The notes: generated from the letters alone by a model not told the origin. DNA of 64,000 nucleotides from Lysobacteraceae bacterium (GCA_023657465.1 JAGTJX010000003.1:195436-259435), one strand, 5' to 3'; shown: positions 1 to 9,349, counted from the first letter of the stretch. Numbers and translations are program-made.

Positions 1-743
1 TCAGGAACCCTGCCTCGTCTGTCGAGGACGACGAGTTCGCGTGAAGGAGCGTCCTCATGGTCGGGAACATGCCTCACTGTAAACTCGGGTTGATCAGCAA
101 GCACCGTTCCGCTACCTGTAATGATGGCTCCTGATTCACGCCTCAGTATATGAGCGATCACAAGCGAGTCATTTGAAGTGAACGTCTTCTGTCCAGCCGC
201 AGGAATCATGGATCCTTCTCTGTTCAATGCGACTTTCACAATCACAAAAGGTAATCCCGTTCTCACCCAGTGGAAGAACGGAGCATTCAGTCTCACCACA
301 CTTTCTAGAACTTCAAGATCTCGTGCAGGAGACTCTTCGTAGCAAACGACTTCTTTACCCGCTTCCACTAACTTCGCATGCCCCTTCCCACCAACAAGCG
401 GGTTGCAGTCTTTCTGTCCATAAATGACGCGCTTTATCTGAGTTTGCTCTTCAAGTGCGTCTGCGCAAGGTGGAGTTTTGCCGTGATGAGAACAAGGTTC
501 AAGCGTCACAACCATTGTCACACAATCACTGAGTCTGCCCATTTCAGTAAGTAGCTCTATGAGTTCTCGCTCAGCATGAAGCTTTCCAGCATGTTTATGG
601 GCAGCTACTGCGATGATCTCACCCTCATGATCCAGAGCTGCAGCTCCGACAGCTGGATTAGGACTTGTAGCGCCAACATATTGCCGGGCACACTCTACAG
701 CAGCATTCATCGCTAAGTTAATTTTTGTAAAATTTAAACTCAT
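1..743 (-). CDS. ribD: RibD, riboflavin biosynthesis deaminase/reductase (partial, 3' end beyond window)
   Basis: The minus strand is open from an ATG at 743 to the window edge (247 codons), so this is the N-terminal two thirds of RibD. The deaminase domain converts the pyrimidine made by GTP cyclohydrolase II, and the C-terminal domain reduces its ribose with NADPH. The zinc-site signatures are in place: H56-A-E58 and the P83-C84 ... T-P-P-C93 motif. The reductase domain has begun by about residue 180, with a TGSGTVLADQPEFTVR stretch typical of the family. The start codon lies only 21 bp from the divergent PilZ gene, so the two genes share a very short promoter region. Family assignment is secure; the missing 3' end prevents checking the whole reductase domain. 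Confidence 0.93.
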   Translation of the reverse strand, partial: MSLNFTKINLAMNAAVECARQYVGATSPNPAVGAAALDHEGEIIAVAAHKHAGKLHAERELIELLTEMGRLSDCVTMVVTLEPCSHHGKTPPCADALEEQTQIKRVIYGQKDCNPLVGGKGHAKLVEAGKEVVCYEESPARDLEVLESVVRLNAPFFHWVRTGLPFVIVKVALNREGSMIPAAGQKTFTSNDSLVIAHILRRESGAIITGSGTVLADQPEFTVRHVPDHEDAPSRELVVLDRRGRVP

Positions 744-764
744 TTCGGGTTATTTTTATAACAG

Positions 765-2657
765 ATGACAGAAACAAAACCAATAGAGCTTCACATCATT
801 TCCTTTGCCACAAACACTCACTTTGACTCTTGCATTGCTCTATTGAGAAAAGACAGTAAGCGCCCGATTCAATTCCTGAAAAACTCATTTGAAGTGATAC
901 AGACGCATAAACAAGTTGAAAAATTCGTTCTCATATACCACCTGGATAAACTCAAAAAAATAAAAGACCTCTACAGAGTGCACCATTATCTCAAGACTCA
1001 TAAGGAAGGAAAGAACTACAGCCTTTGTGTTGTCAGCAGCATTCACCATCCCAAACTCCAAGAATTAATACAAAAAATTGGGTGCAATGATTTTATTAAC
1101 TTAATTACAAACCCCAGAGCCTTTCGTCTTAAAATCAATAGAATCTGCGAAAGATTAGAACTCGATAGAGACTCACTTTTTAGAGGAAATCATTACTCTG
1201 AAAGAACATCAAAAACAGGAAAAGTAAATCGAGTAGGCCCTATAGAAATGTTATATGACTACTGGTCTTACGCTAAATGGTCAGTATTTAAAAAAGTTAT
1301 AGGTTATTGGATTTTTGAATTAAAGGGGCCCTCACCAAACGTTGGTCGATGGATTGAATCTGAACAAGAAGGCGAATGGCACAGTGGATACTTCTGGTGG
1401 ACACCACACGATATGGATCATCCATTATTTAAAAATCAAAACGGAGCTTGGGTATTCAAATCTAAAATTATCCCTGAATATAAAAATCAATTCTGGAGTT
1501 TTGTAGGTCAAGAAGCAGACCTAGTCTATATAGACCCCTACCAAAACCCCAGATACAAAGTCAAAACCACTTCAATGGGTAACCTTGAAGTTGCATCAAA
1601 TTCATTAACAAATGAAGAAATCACCCCATTGATTGATAAATCATACGAGTATGAAATTAAAATTATAAATAAAGCAAAACCAGGCTTTATTGGCGAAATC
1701 GTAAAATCAAATCCTGTCGAAAATATAAATACAGAATCAGAATCTGCTCTTACTCAGCAAGAAATCAAAGAACTTGACTCACTTTTTGATGAGTTAAAAA
1801 CTGTCTCTCCTCTAGATTCTCCACTTATTGACCCAATTGAAGTATTATTTAGTTCAAAAGGCGCAAATGAAACACCAGTTGTATTAGTAAGAGATAAATC
1901 AAAATCAGAATCCAATACAAGTTTTATTTCGAACAAAGAAATCTTTAAGAAAATAGTAGATAAGAAAACACAAGAAAATTTCCTCATAGAATCTGATCAT
2001 AAATTTAAAACTGCAGTAATGTGGACTCAAGGGAAAAAAAACATTTCAAAGGTTTTATCTATACGTTTCAATCAAACAAATAAATCCATAATATTTCAAA
2101 TAGAGCCTTCTCATGAATTCAGTGAACTGACTAAGAAAATTACTGAAAAAAAAATATTAACAATTTATTTTAATGTCAACCTTCCCAGGTCTGCAATATT
2201 TTTCAATATGTCTACAAAAGATTTAAAAGTCGATGGATCTCAAATCATTTATTCTTTTCAACACGAAATGTGGCAAGTCCAACGCAGAAAAAAGTTTAGA
2301 TACGAGTTTCTTGCACATGACTTAAAAAACAAAAAAAAATATATAGATCCAAATGCAAAAATTTCAATCAACGGAAATTCTGACACTTACTCTCTTGCTG
2401 ATTTAAGCGCGAGTGGACTACGAGTGAATCTTCCAGCTGAAAAGCAGCCTCTCTGGAAGAAAGATCAGATCATTGATTCTATAGAACTCACATTGAATAA
2501 CCATGTCATTAAGTGCAAAGGCATTACTCGGTGGATTAAAAAAAACTTAGCAGGTATTGAATTTTCGGACATGCCAAAAGAAACGCAGAACTGGATACAT
2601 GATCAGATTGTAAACGAACTTAATGATTATTTTAAATCTTTCCCTATGCAGCCTTAA
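765..2657 (+). CDS. PilZ-domain protein, copy A of a tandem pair
   Basis: This 630-residue protein has a C-terminal PilZ domain, the usual c-di-GMP receptor fold: an RRKKFR motif (RxxxR) near residue 507 and DLSASG (DxSxxG) near residue 546. Residues 1 to about 130 look like a degenerate receiver-like Rossmann domain without a clear phosphorylatable Asp. Residues 150-230 hold a Trp-rich segment (GEWHSGYFWWTPHD) shared with the next gene. No signal peptide or membrane segment is seen, so it is probably cytoplasmic. It is about the same length as, and colinear with, the protein encoded 27 bp downstream, so the pair arose by duplication. Copy A is visibly more AT-rich than copy B, using many AAA, AAT and ATA codons. 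No good Shine-Dalgarno precedes the ATG at 765. A c-di-GMP effector role is inferred from the motifs; the output is unknown. Confidence 0.85.
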   Translation: MTETKPIELHIISFATNTHFDSCIALLRKDSKRPIQFLKNSFEVIQTHKQVEKFVLIYHLDKLKKIKDLYRVHHYLKTHKEGKNYSLCVVSSIHHPKLQELIQKIGCNDFINLITNPRAFRLKINRICERLELDRDSLFRGNHYSERTSKTGKVNRVGPIEMLYDYWSYAKWSVFKKVIGYWIFELKGPSPNVGRWIESEQEGEWHSGYFWWTPHDMDHPLFKNQNGAWVFKSKIIPEYKNQFWSFVGQEADLVYIDPYQNPRYKVKTTSMGNLEVASNSLTNEEITPLIDKSYEYEIKIINKAKPGFIGEIVKSNPVENINTESESALTQQEIKELDSLFDELKTVSPLDSPLIDPIEVLFSSKGANETPVVLVRDKSKSESNTSFISNKEIFKKIVDKKTQENFLIESDHKFKTAVMWTQGKKNISKVLSIRFNQTNKSIIFQIEPSHEFSELTKKITEKKILTIYFNVNLPRSAIFFNMSTKDLKVDGSQIIYSFQHEMWQVQRRKKFRYEFLAHDLKNKKKYIDPNAKISINGNSDTYSLADLSASGLRVNLPAEKQPLWKKDQIIDSIELTLNNHVIKCKGITRWIKKNLAGIEFSDMPKETQNWIHDQIVNELNDYFKSFPMQP

Positions 2658-2684
2658 TCATCTTGAGTTACTTTTAATAGATAG

Positions 2685-4604
2685 ATGGCTAATACAAAAC
2701 CTATAGAATTTCACTTCATTCAATCAGCTTCGAACGCAGTTTTAGATGATTGTATTGCGCTTTTAAATAAAGACGCAAAACGTCCTATTCGCACTCTTAC
2801 CAAATCTAGCGATGTGATCAAGACCCACAAGGAAGCTGAGAAGTTTGTCTTGGTCTATCACCTCGATCAACTGAAGAAACTCAAAGATCTGCTCAGAGTT
2901 GTAAATTATTTAAAAATCAATAAGCCCGAGGGAAACTTTCTTATCTGCGTTGCAGGTACAATCCAACATCCCAAGCTCCAAGAGATTTTCCAAAAAATGG
3001 GATGTGCAGATTACATCGTACTCAATCAAGCCCCCCGTGCAGTCAGAATTAAGCTGAATCGATTGTCTGAGCGTCTCGAATTTAACAAAGACTCGCTCTT
3101 CGGTGGACAAGGTGCAGGAGAGCGCACAGCAAAGTCAGGTAAAGTCACTCGTGTAGGTTCCATCGAGATACCTCATGATTATTGGATTTATCCTAAGTGG
3201 TCAGTGTTCAAGAAAATCATGGGTCATTGGATCTTCGAACTCAGAGGCCCCTCACCCAACGTTGGTCGTTGGCTTGAATCTGATATGGAAGGCGAATGGC
3301 ATGATGGATGCTTCTGGTGGACTCCACATGATCTCGATTACTCATTGTTTAAGGGACAAGTGGGCTCATGGGTTTACAAATCAAAAGTCTTTCCAGAGTT
3401 CAAGGAACCCCATTGGACTTTCGTCGGTCAAGAGCCTCAGCTCATCTATCTTGATCCAGTCCAGAAGCTTCCCAGGTACAAAATCAAAACAACGAGTGAT
3501 GGAAATCTTGAAGTCGCTGCCAATTCTAAAATGGGAGAAGACTTACTACCACTCATTCAGAAAACTTTCGAATACGAAATTAGAATTACAAATACTAATC
3601 GTCCAGGTTCATTAATTGGTGTACGAACACTCTCAAACGAAGGGACTACACCCATTGTTGCTCTGACTCTCAGTCAGCAAGAAGTGCGCGAACTAGACAT
3701 CATCATGGACGAATTAAAAAATGTAACCCTACTTGAGGCAACTGAAAAAGAAACAAGTGGCTTTTTCAATTCTGATGGTGTTGATTCTAATCCCGTCTTT
3801 GGTTTTGAAAAAGCACCTGCGCCAGAACCAGATGTAGAAATCACCTTCAGTAAAGATATTTTCAAAAAAGTGGAAGATAGAAAAATCCAAGAAAGTTACC
3901 TGAACGAAGCTGAGAAAAAATTCAAAACATCTACCATCTGGACAAGAGGCAAAAAAAATATTGTCGGAGTGAAGTCCACAGTCTTCGATCAGAAAAATAA
4001 AAAGATCACATTCAACATGATCCCTTCTCCTGATCTTACTGATCTCTTTGAGAGCATTAATGAACAGACTATTCCTTCGATTTACTTCAACGTCTCTCTC
4101 CCTAGGACTGCAGTGTTCCTCAATATGTCGACTAAGGATCTTACCGTGACAGGCTATTCCATCATTTACTCATTCAAAGACGAAATGTGGCAAGTCCAAC
4201 GAAGGAAAAACTTCCGCTATGAATTCCTTGCGCACGATCAAAAGAATACAAAGCAGATCATTTCTCAATCAGCAAAACTAAGTTTTGAAAGTAAAATCAA
4301 ACCCTACCAACTCGCAGACATCAGTGCAGGTGGTATCCGAGTTATCATTCCTGTGGATGAAATCAATCAGTGGAAAAAAGGATTAAAAATTGAATCCATT
4401 GAACTCTTTGTGAATGGAAAAACTATCCAAACTCAAGCGATTACAAAATGGGTGAAGAAACTAGAAACCCCCTACTCTCCAGGTAACCATCAAGTAGGTC
4501 TCGAGTTCATCAATCTATCTCAATACAATCAGAAGTGGATTAGTGATCAGATCATCAGTGAGCTCAATGATTACTTTAAGACATTCCCGATATTAGAAAC
4601 ATAA
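2685..4604 (+). CDS. PilZ-domain protein, copy B of a tandem pair
   Basis: This 639-residue paralogue of the preceding gene has the same order of domains: a receiver-like N-terminal region, the shared Trp-rich segment (GEWHDGCFWWTPHD), a variable acidic linker around residues 330-400 and a C-terminal PilZ domain. The PilZ motifs are RRKNFR near residue 506 and DISAGG near residue 546, so both c-di-GMP binding motifs are kept. It starts 27 bp after copy A and the two are probably cotranscribed. It is less AT-rich than copy A and closer to the composition of the neighbouring housekeeping genes. The linker differs most between copies, suggesting that any specialisation lies there. The target is not evident from the sequence. 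Confidence 0.86.
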   Translation: MANTKPIEFHFIQSASNAVLDDCIALLNKDAKRPIRTLTKSSDVIKTHKEAEKFVLVYHLDQLKKLKDLLRVVNYLKINKPEGNFLICVAGTIQHPKLQEIFQKMGCADYIVLNQAPRAVRIKLNRLSERLEFNKDSLFGGQGAGERTAKSGKVTRVGSIEIPHDYWIYPKWSVFKKIMGHWIFELRGPSPNVGRWLESDMEGEWHDGCFWWTPHDLDYSLFKGQVGSWVYKSKVFPEFKEPHWTFVGQEPQLIYLDPVQKLPRYKIKTTSDGNLEVAANSKMGEDLLPLIQKTFEYEIRITNTNRPGSLIGVRTLSNEGTTPIVALTLSQQEVRELDIIMDELKNVTLLEATEKETSGFFNSDGVDSNPVFGFEKAPAPEPDVEITFSKDIFKKVEDRKIQESYLNEAEKKFKTSTIWTRGKKNIVGVKSTVFDQKNKKITFNMIPSPDLTDLFESINEQTIPSIYFNVSLPRTAVFLNMSTKDLTVTGYSIIYSFKDEMWQVQRRKNFRYEFLAHDQKNTKQIISQSAKLSFESKIKPYQLADISAGGIRVIIPVDEINQWKKGLKIESIELFVNGKTIQTQAITKWVKKLETPYSPGNHQVGLEFINLSQYNQKWISDQIISELNDYFKTFPILET

Positions 4605-4658
4605 AAACAATTTAGTGTTGGAGCTTCGCACGAATTCCCTTCGGGATTCCCCGCTCGC

Positions 4659-6341
4659 TCAATGAGGGCTTCTGAATTTCACGCGGTGAGGTGTCAAAGC
4701 TTCGGCACCTAATCTGCGCTTCTTATCTTCTTCATAGTCATCGAAGTTTCCTTCGAAGAAGGTGACTTTTGAATCTCCTTCAAACGACATGATGTGAGTA
4801 CAGATACGATTTAAGAACCAACGATCGTGGCTGATGACAACCGCACAACCTGCGAAGTTATCGATCGCATCTTCTAGTGCACGAAGAGTGTTTACATCGA
4901 GATCGTTGGTCGGTTCATCGAGCAACAGTACGTTAGCGCCCACTTTCAGAAGCTTAGCCAAGTGGAGGCGGTTTCTCTCTCCGCCTGAGAGCACTCCGAC
5001 TTTCTTCTGCTGATCAGAACCTGAGAATGCAAACCGTGCGCAGTATCCGCGGGAAGGAACTTCCTTGGTACCCAGCATGATCATTTCATTCTTACCGTCA
5101 GAGATCTCTTCCCATACCGTAAGATCTGGATTGAGGAGATCACGTGATTGATCGACGTATGCGAGCTTCACAGTGCTACCGATTTTGAATTCGCCTTCAT
5201 CAGGCTTCTCATGTCCGGTGAGAATACGGAACAGAGTCGTCTTACCCACTCCGTTTGGACCGATGATTCCCACGATAGATCCTGGAGGAATCTTAAACGA
5301 GAGATTCTCAAACAAGATCTTATCTCCGAAAGCTTTGGAGATTCCCATTGCATCGATGACGTTGCCACCTAATCTTGGTCCTGAAGGAATGTAGATTTCG
5401 ACTTCAGTTTCTTTTGCACCCTTATCCTCAGAGAGCATTTTCTCGTAAGCATTGATACGAGCTTTACCCTTAGCCTGACGAGCTTTTGCACCCATGCGGA
5501 TCCACTCAAGCTCACGCTCGAGTGTCTTCTGACGTTTGGTTTCACTCTTTTCTTCTTGCACAAGACGATTCTTCTTCTGTTCAAGCCATGAGGAGTAATT
5601 CCCTTTCCAAGGAATTCCTGAACCACGGTCGAGTTCCAAGATCCATCCTGCGATATTATCTAAGAAGTAACGATCGTGGGTTACGGCGATGACTGTGCCT
5701 TCGTAAGTGCTGAGATACTTCTCTAGCCAAGCGACTGATTCTGCGTCCAAATGGTTGGTAGGTTCATCGAGTAGCATGACCATGGGCTTCTGCAGGATCA
5801 AGCGGCAGAGCGCAACTCTGCGCTTCTCTCCGCCTGAGAGAGGGCCAACTTTGAGTGAGCCATCTGGAACTCTAAGTGCGTCCATTGCAACTTCAAGCTT
5901 ACGATCGATGTCCCAGCCACCTGCGTGTTCGATTTTTTCTTGGAGGTCGGATTGCTCGTTAAGGAGCTTGTCCATTTTGTCTGGATCGAGATCTGGGTCT
6001 GAGAACAAGTTTCCGATCTCTTCGAATCTCTTCAACCAATGCATGACATCGCCTAAACCTTCAGCGACGACGTCGCGAACGGTCTTGTTTGGATCGAGAT
6101 CAGGCTCCTGTGGGAGGTAGCCCATGGTGATGCCAGGGTTAGTGACGATCTCGCCTGCGTAGTTTTTTTCTAATCCTGCGATGATTTTGAGAAGAGTGGA
6201 TTTACCAGAGCCGTTTAAGCCTAAGACTCCGATTTTTGCTCCGTAGAAGAAGGAGAGGTAGATTTCTTTTAATACAAACTTGTTCGGTGGATACATCTTG
6301 GAGACGTTCACCATGGAGAAAATAATTTTTTCGTTCGACAT
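4659..6341 (-). CDS. ettA: EttA, energy-dependent translational throttle ABC-F ATPase
   Basis: This 560-residue ABC-F protein has two ATP-binding cassettes and no membrane domain. Cassette 1 has Walker A GLNGSGKST and signature LSGGEKRRVALCRLIL. Cassette 2 has Walker A GPNGVGKTT and signature LSGGERNRLHLAKLL. Between them lies the charged helical linker typical of ABC-F factors. The N-terminus (YPPNKFVLKEIYLSFFYGAK, then IGVLGLNGSGKSTLL) closely matches the EttA subfamily rather than Uup or YheS. EttA binds the ribosomal E site and gates entry into elongation according to ATP/ADP ratio. It is a single gene pointing leftward and ends 54 bp from the convergent PilZ gene. Its promoter should lie in the 294 bp upstream. 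Confidence 0.95.
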   Translation of the reverse strand: MSNEKIIFSMVNVSKMYPPNKFVLKEIYLSFFYGAKIGVLGLNGSGKSTLLKIIAGLEKNYAGEIVTNPGITMGYLPQEPDLDPNKTVRDVVAEGLGDVMHWLKRFEEIGNLFSDPDLDPDKMDKLLNEQSDLQEKIEHAGGWDIDRKLEVAMDALRVPDGSLKVGPLSGGEKRRVALCRLILQKPMVMLLDEPTNHLDAESVAWLEKYLSTYEGTVIAVTHDRYFLDNIAGWILELDRGSGIPWKGNYSSWLEQKKNRLVQEEKSETKRQKTLERELEWIRMGAKARQAKGKARINAYEKMLSEDKGAKETEVEIYIPSGPRLGGNVIDAMGISKAFGDKILFENLSFKIPPGSIVGIIGPNGVGKTTLFRILTGHEKPDEGEFKIGSTVKLAYVDQSRDLLNPDLTVWEEISDGKNEMIMLGTKEVPSRGYCARFAFSGSDQQKKVGVLSGGERNRLHLAKLLKVGANVLLLDEPTNDLDVNTLRALEDAIDNFAGCAVVISHDRWFLNRICTHIMSFEGDSKVTFFEGNFDDYEEDKKRRLGAEALTPHRVKFRSPH

Positions 6342-6517
6342 GTCGCCTAAGCTACCAGATTCGCGCCTAAAACTGTAGAGGCGTCTCTCTCGCTTGCATC
6401 CACTCTAGCAATTCGTATCTCCTTAAGCGGCGCGTTATCCTTACTCCATTAGTCTAACTTCTCTGAAACAGACAAAACTGTCAGCTTTGAGGCTTTCCAT
6501 GTCGGTCAGAAGCTTCG

Positions 6518-6539
6518 AACCTGACACTTTTGTCAGGTT
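6518..6539. promoter_or_regulatory. Small inverted repeat upstream of ettA
   Basis: AACCTGAC and GTCAGGTT form a perfect 8-bp inverted repeat with a 6-nt loop in the region between ettA and the next leftward gene. Related CTGTCAG and GGTCAG words occur just to its left. No T-run follows on either strand, so it is not a classical intrinsic terminator. It could be an operator or a weak hairpin terminator for the gene ending at 6636. Confidence 0.3.
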
Positions 6540-6635
6540 TGATATCAGCGAAGCAACCCTTAGATTTGAGAGGAAAATTCTTAAACCTTAACGCTGGTAA
6601 TTTTACAGAAGTGCAAAATTACTGAGGGGTGAAGC

Positions 6636-7352
6636 TTAATATCTCAGTAACTCACTAAGAAGTAAATCAATCCATTCCATAGGTGAGTATTCTGAATTGA
6701 TATTCTCACACTTGAGCAATGTGTAGATCATCGGTGCCGAAGTATAAACATCCTTAGGTTCTGCAACAGAAAAACCAAAGTATGCGACATAAGGTTTGTA
6801 ATGAATCGCTTTTTTAATAATCTCTTTATAGCTAATCCCAAATTCAATCACTCCAAAAGGATTAGAAATAATATTGATCGGTTTTGAATAGGCAGCGGGA
6901 TTCATTGGGTAAAAACCATAATGATCAAGCTCCACTACCGTTTCATTATTTTCGTTTTTGATTGTAATAGCATTATTAAACAAATTGTGTGGTGGTTTAG
7001 CGAGTTTTTTCTCAATAATGGCTCTGAGAGTTTCTGAACTATAGGAGGTACTAGAGCCCCCCTTATACGCATAACCGTAAGTGCTTTGTCGACCCACCAT
7101 ATAGGCATTGGAGTTTTTGAAGTTTGCAAAAATCTTTGCAGTCACTCGTTTGCCTTCTGGATTCTTACGAACAGAGAGTGGGTCTACAACATAAACTTTG
7201 TCTAATTCTTGAGCGAGTTGCTGGGAAACGGAGTTCTGATCTTTTTTGTTTCGAGAGATAATGGGTTCACATTCAGACACCAAAAATGGAAACTCTTGAG
7301 CAAAACTATTGATTGATAAAACAAACGCAAAAAATGAAAAAACTGATTTCAT
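6636..7352 (-). CDS. Exported protein of unknown function
   Basis: This protein of about 238 residues begins with a Sec signal peptide (KSVFSFFAFVLSINSFAQ, probable cleavage after FAQ). The mature part has only a few cysteines, no membrane segments and no motif that I recognise. I chose the ATG at 7352 because a GGGG Shine-Dalgarno sits 6 nt before it; the GTG at 7358 would add only two residues. It stands alone, transcribed leftward, and its 5' end carries a hairpin that overlaps the ribosome-binding site. It is probably periplasmic or surface-associated. No function can be assigned. Confidence 0.75.
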   Translation of the reverse strand: MKSVFSFFAFVLSINSFAQEFPFLVSECEPIISRNKKDQNSVSQQLAQELDKVYVVDPLSVRKNPEGKRVTAKIFANFKNSNAYMVGRQSTYGYAYKGGSSTSYSSETLRAIIEKKLAKPPHNLFNNAITIKNENNETVVELDHYGFYPMNPAAYSKPINIISNPFGVIEFGISYKEIIKKAIHYKPYVAYFGFSVAEPKDVYTSAPMIYTLLKCENINSEYSPMEWIDLLLSELLRY

Positions 7353-7356
7353 ATAC

Positions 7357-7379
7357 ACCCCTTGTTTAATTAAAGGGGT
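7357..7379 (-). promoter_or_regulatory. Hairpin overlapping the ribosome-binding site of the 6636-7352 gene
   Basis: ACCCCTT and AAGGGGT form a perfect 7-bp inverted repeat around a 9-nt AT-rich loop. In the leftward mRNA the AAGGGG arm is the Shine-Dalgarno of the downstream gene, so the stem would hide it. This could reduce translation or be a protein-binding palindrome; the sequence alone does not decide. Confidence 0.4.
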
Positions 7380-7696
7380 CGTATCAGAGGTGCAGGGAAT
7401 AAGGCAATGAAATATCTCCTCTTGTTTGTAACGAGGAATGCATGAGTCTTAAGGAACTTGTCATCAACTCACGATGGTGGGTACATTGCTTGAATTTAAG
7501 AAGTGCGAGGATTAAAGGTAGGTGCTGGTTTAGCAGAATCCTAATTACAAACCTTTGCCTCATTCCCTGTTTGGAACCACCTCCTACGTGTTCCTGTCTT
7601 TATGTATGTGCATCAGGGGTGCCAATATTTATGGTAGTGATTTCAGGAAGTTACAGATACAAGGGAAAGTGATGGATCAGTTTGGCACCACAATAT
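7380..7696. other. Intergenic region without a recognisable gene
   Basis: I see no convincing gene between the unknown exported protein and the MltD-like gene. The short open frames on the plus strand (for example 7442-7672) lack a ribosome-binding site, have odd composition and resemble no family. The region must hold the promoter of the leftward gene ending at 6636 and the 3' untranslated end of the MltD-like gene. Confidence 0.6.
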
Positions 7697-8914
7697 CTAG
7701 TTATATTTACGTGCGCGTTTTCGATCTCGCATGGTGATGATGCGCGTTTTAGACTTCTGATGGGAACGAGTGTACTTCACATGCTCCTTGGCTTGAGCAA
7801 TCGCTCTGTGAGTACGGTCTTTGAGCACCTGGGCAAGCTTATGGCTTACGGTCTTGAGCTTGGATGCCTGATCCTCGCTCACCCATAGGACATACTTAGA
7901 GCGAGACGTAGGAGGGATTACGCCACGACTGAGATGGGGGTTCACTAACTCCAAGGATTCAATCCCAAGTCTGCTGACTTGAGCAATGCTTCTCAAAGTA
8001 ATAAAGCTTGGGAATTCTACTCCTACAAGATCTGGGTATTCTTCCTTAGTAGTTTTCTGGAATCCATACTGAGCGGGGTGCTGACCGATCCAGACCGCGG
8101 CCATGAACTTAGGCACATAGTCTTGTGTCTCCTCAGGTAGGAATCCTAAGTGCGCAAGCTTCCAATAATCGCGTGTACCCGCGCGTCTGATCACTGAGGC
8201 AATTCTCCCCTCACCGCAGTTGTACGCAGCAAGAGCTAATTCCCAGGAGTTGAACTGTCCATAAAGATCACGCAAGTACCGAGCCGCTGCACGGGTTGCA
8301 CGCACAGGGTCACGTCTCTCATCGACGTACTTATTCACTCTCAGTCCATATCGCTGACCTGTGCCTTTGATGAATTGCCAAATACCCACTGCAGAAGCGT
8401 GAGATTTTGCATGAGTGACGTAGCCACTTTCAATAACGCCCAAATAGAAAATTTCCGGTGGAACACCCTCTGCTTTTAGGATCGAGGAAACGAGATCTTT
8501 ATAGCGAGCACCCCTCTCGATGAAACGTGCGAATCGTTCACGGTCTTTGGTCGTGAAAAAAGTAACCCATTTTTTTACAGAAGTTTTTATCGTTTGAACT
8601 CTGATCGCATGGCTTGTTTGGACGAGAGCAAGATTCTTTGCCTTAGGAACTTGAACATCATCAAACTTACCTTCGTCTTTAGAAGGAGCTGTGGTTTCTG
8701 GGATTGCAGCAGTATCTACTTTGACTTCATCAGCTCCCACTACTTGGAGTGATTCAGCAGTGAGCAAGTCCTCTATCTCGACTTGGTCTTCGCGCGTGAT
8801 GTCGTTTGGATCGTGCTTAGGGAATGTCTTGGTTGGTGTGCTTGCGCACCCACCTAAAATCAAAACAACCGATATAATCAGGGAAAAGGAGCCCCGTCCC
8901 ATCCTGGGATACAT
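7697..8914 (-). CDS. MltD-like membrane-bound lytic murein transglycosylase (lipoprotein)
   Basis: This 405-residue lipoprotein has a lipobox (LILGGCAS, Cys at about residue 23) and an acidic linker. Its SLT-type transglycosylase domain (about residues 135-255) carries the catalytic Glu near 161 in IESGY, followed by the AVGIWQFI and ALAAYNCGEGRI motifs of family 1 transglycosylases of the MltD type. Such enzymes cleave the MurNAc-GlcNAc bond in peptidoglycan and leave a 1,6-anhydro product. The usual C-terminal LysM repeats of E. coli MltD are not evident. Instead there is an ITLRSIAQVSRLGIESLELV segment, which resembles a degenerate LysM-like unit, then a very basic tail. Translation may start at the second Met (8902), which leaves a normal signal peptide. 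Confidence 0.88.
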   Translation of the reverse strand: MYPRMGRGSFSLIISVVLILGGCASTPTKTFPKHDPNDITREDQVEIEDLLTAESLQVVGADEVKVDTAAIPETTAPSKDEGKFDDVQVPKAKNLALVQTSHAIRVQTIKTSVKKWVTFFTTKDRERFARFIERGARYKDLVSSILKAEGVPPEIFYLGVIESGYVTHAKSHASAVGIWQFIKGTGQRYGLRVNKYVDERRDPVRATRAAARYLRDLYGQFNSWELALAAYNCGEGRIASVIRRAGTRDYWKLAHLGFLPEETQDYVPKFMAAVWIGQHPAQYGFQKTTKEEYPDLVGVEFPSFITLRSIAQVSRLGIESLELVNPHLSRGVIPPTSRSKYVLWVSEDQASKLKTVSHKLAQVLKDRTHRAIAQAKEHVKYTRSHQKSKTRIITMRDRKRARKYN

Positions 8915-9045
8915 CTATTAATGATGAGGGGTTTTTATCTATCAAACAACCGGCATTTTTCGCCTTGTCAATCCTGGCAAGATGCAATAAACCCAATAGC
9001 GAACCGCAACTCAATTAAACCCGCGGTGATATGGAGAAATAAGTC

Positions 9046-9330
9046 ATGGCAAATACTCGCCAATCAGGAAAACGTGCAGGCCAAGCAAAAAAACGCGAAG
9101 CTCAGAACATTGTTACTCGTTCAGCAACTAAAACCGCTGTTCGTAAAGCAGTAGAGTCTATCAGCAAAAAAACTACTGAATCCGCAGCTAGCTATATCTT
9201 GGCTGTAAAAGCTTTATCAAAAGCTGCTTCTAAAGGTGGAATCCCTAAAGCAAGAGCTGCTCGCAAAATCAGCAGACTCACGAAGCTTGCTCAAAAGTTA
9301 AATCCTACAGCTCTTAATTTTATAAACTAA
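9046..9330 (+). CDS. rpsT: Ribosomal protein bS20
   Basis: This 94-residue basic protein matches bS20 along its length: the MANTRQSGKRAGQAKKRE start, an Ala/Lys-rich helical body and the KARAARKISRLTKLAQKLN end. It binds 16S rRNA in the body of the small subunit. A TGGAGAAA ribosome-binding site lies about 8 nt before the ATG. It stands alone, divergent from the MltD-like gene, which is usual for rpsT. No intrinsic terminator is clear before the next gene, only 20 bp away. Confidence 0.97.
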   Translation: MANTRQSGKRAGQAKKREAQNIVTRSATKTAVRKAVESISKKTTESAASYILAVKALSKAASKGGIPKARAARKISRLTKLAQKLNPTALNFIN

Positions 9331-9349
9331 TCATATTCTTTTAGGCTTT

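Noticed and set aside
4620-4660. Possible terminator hairpin between the PilZ pair and ettA
   Set aside because: Only a four-base stem (TCCC/GGGA) with mismatches and no T-run.
5148-6120. Several open frames on the plus strand inside ettA
   Set aside because: All lie antisense to a highly conserved ABC-F gene and have no family features.
7442-7888. Three overlapping plus-strand open frames opposite the MltD-like gene and its 3' flank
   Set aside because: No ribosome-binding site, irregular composition and overlap with a clear gene; treated as chance frames.
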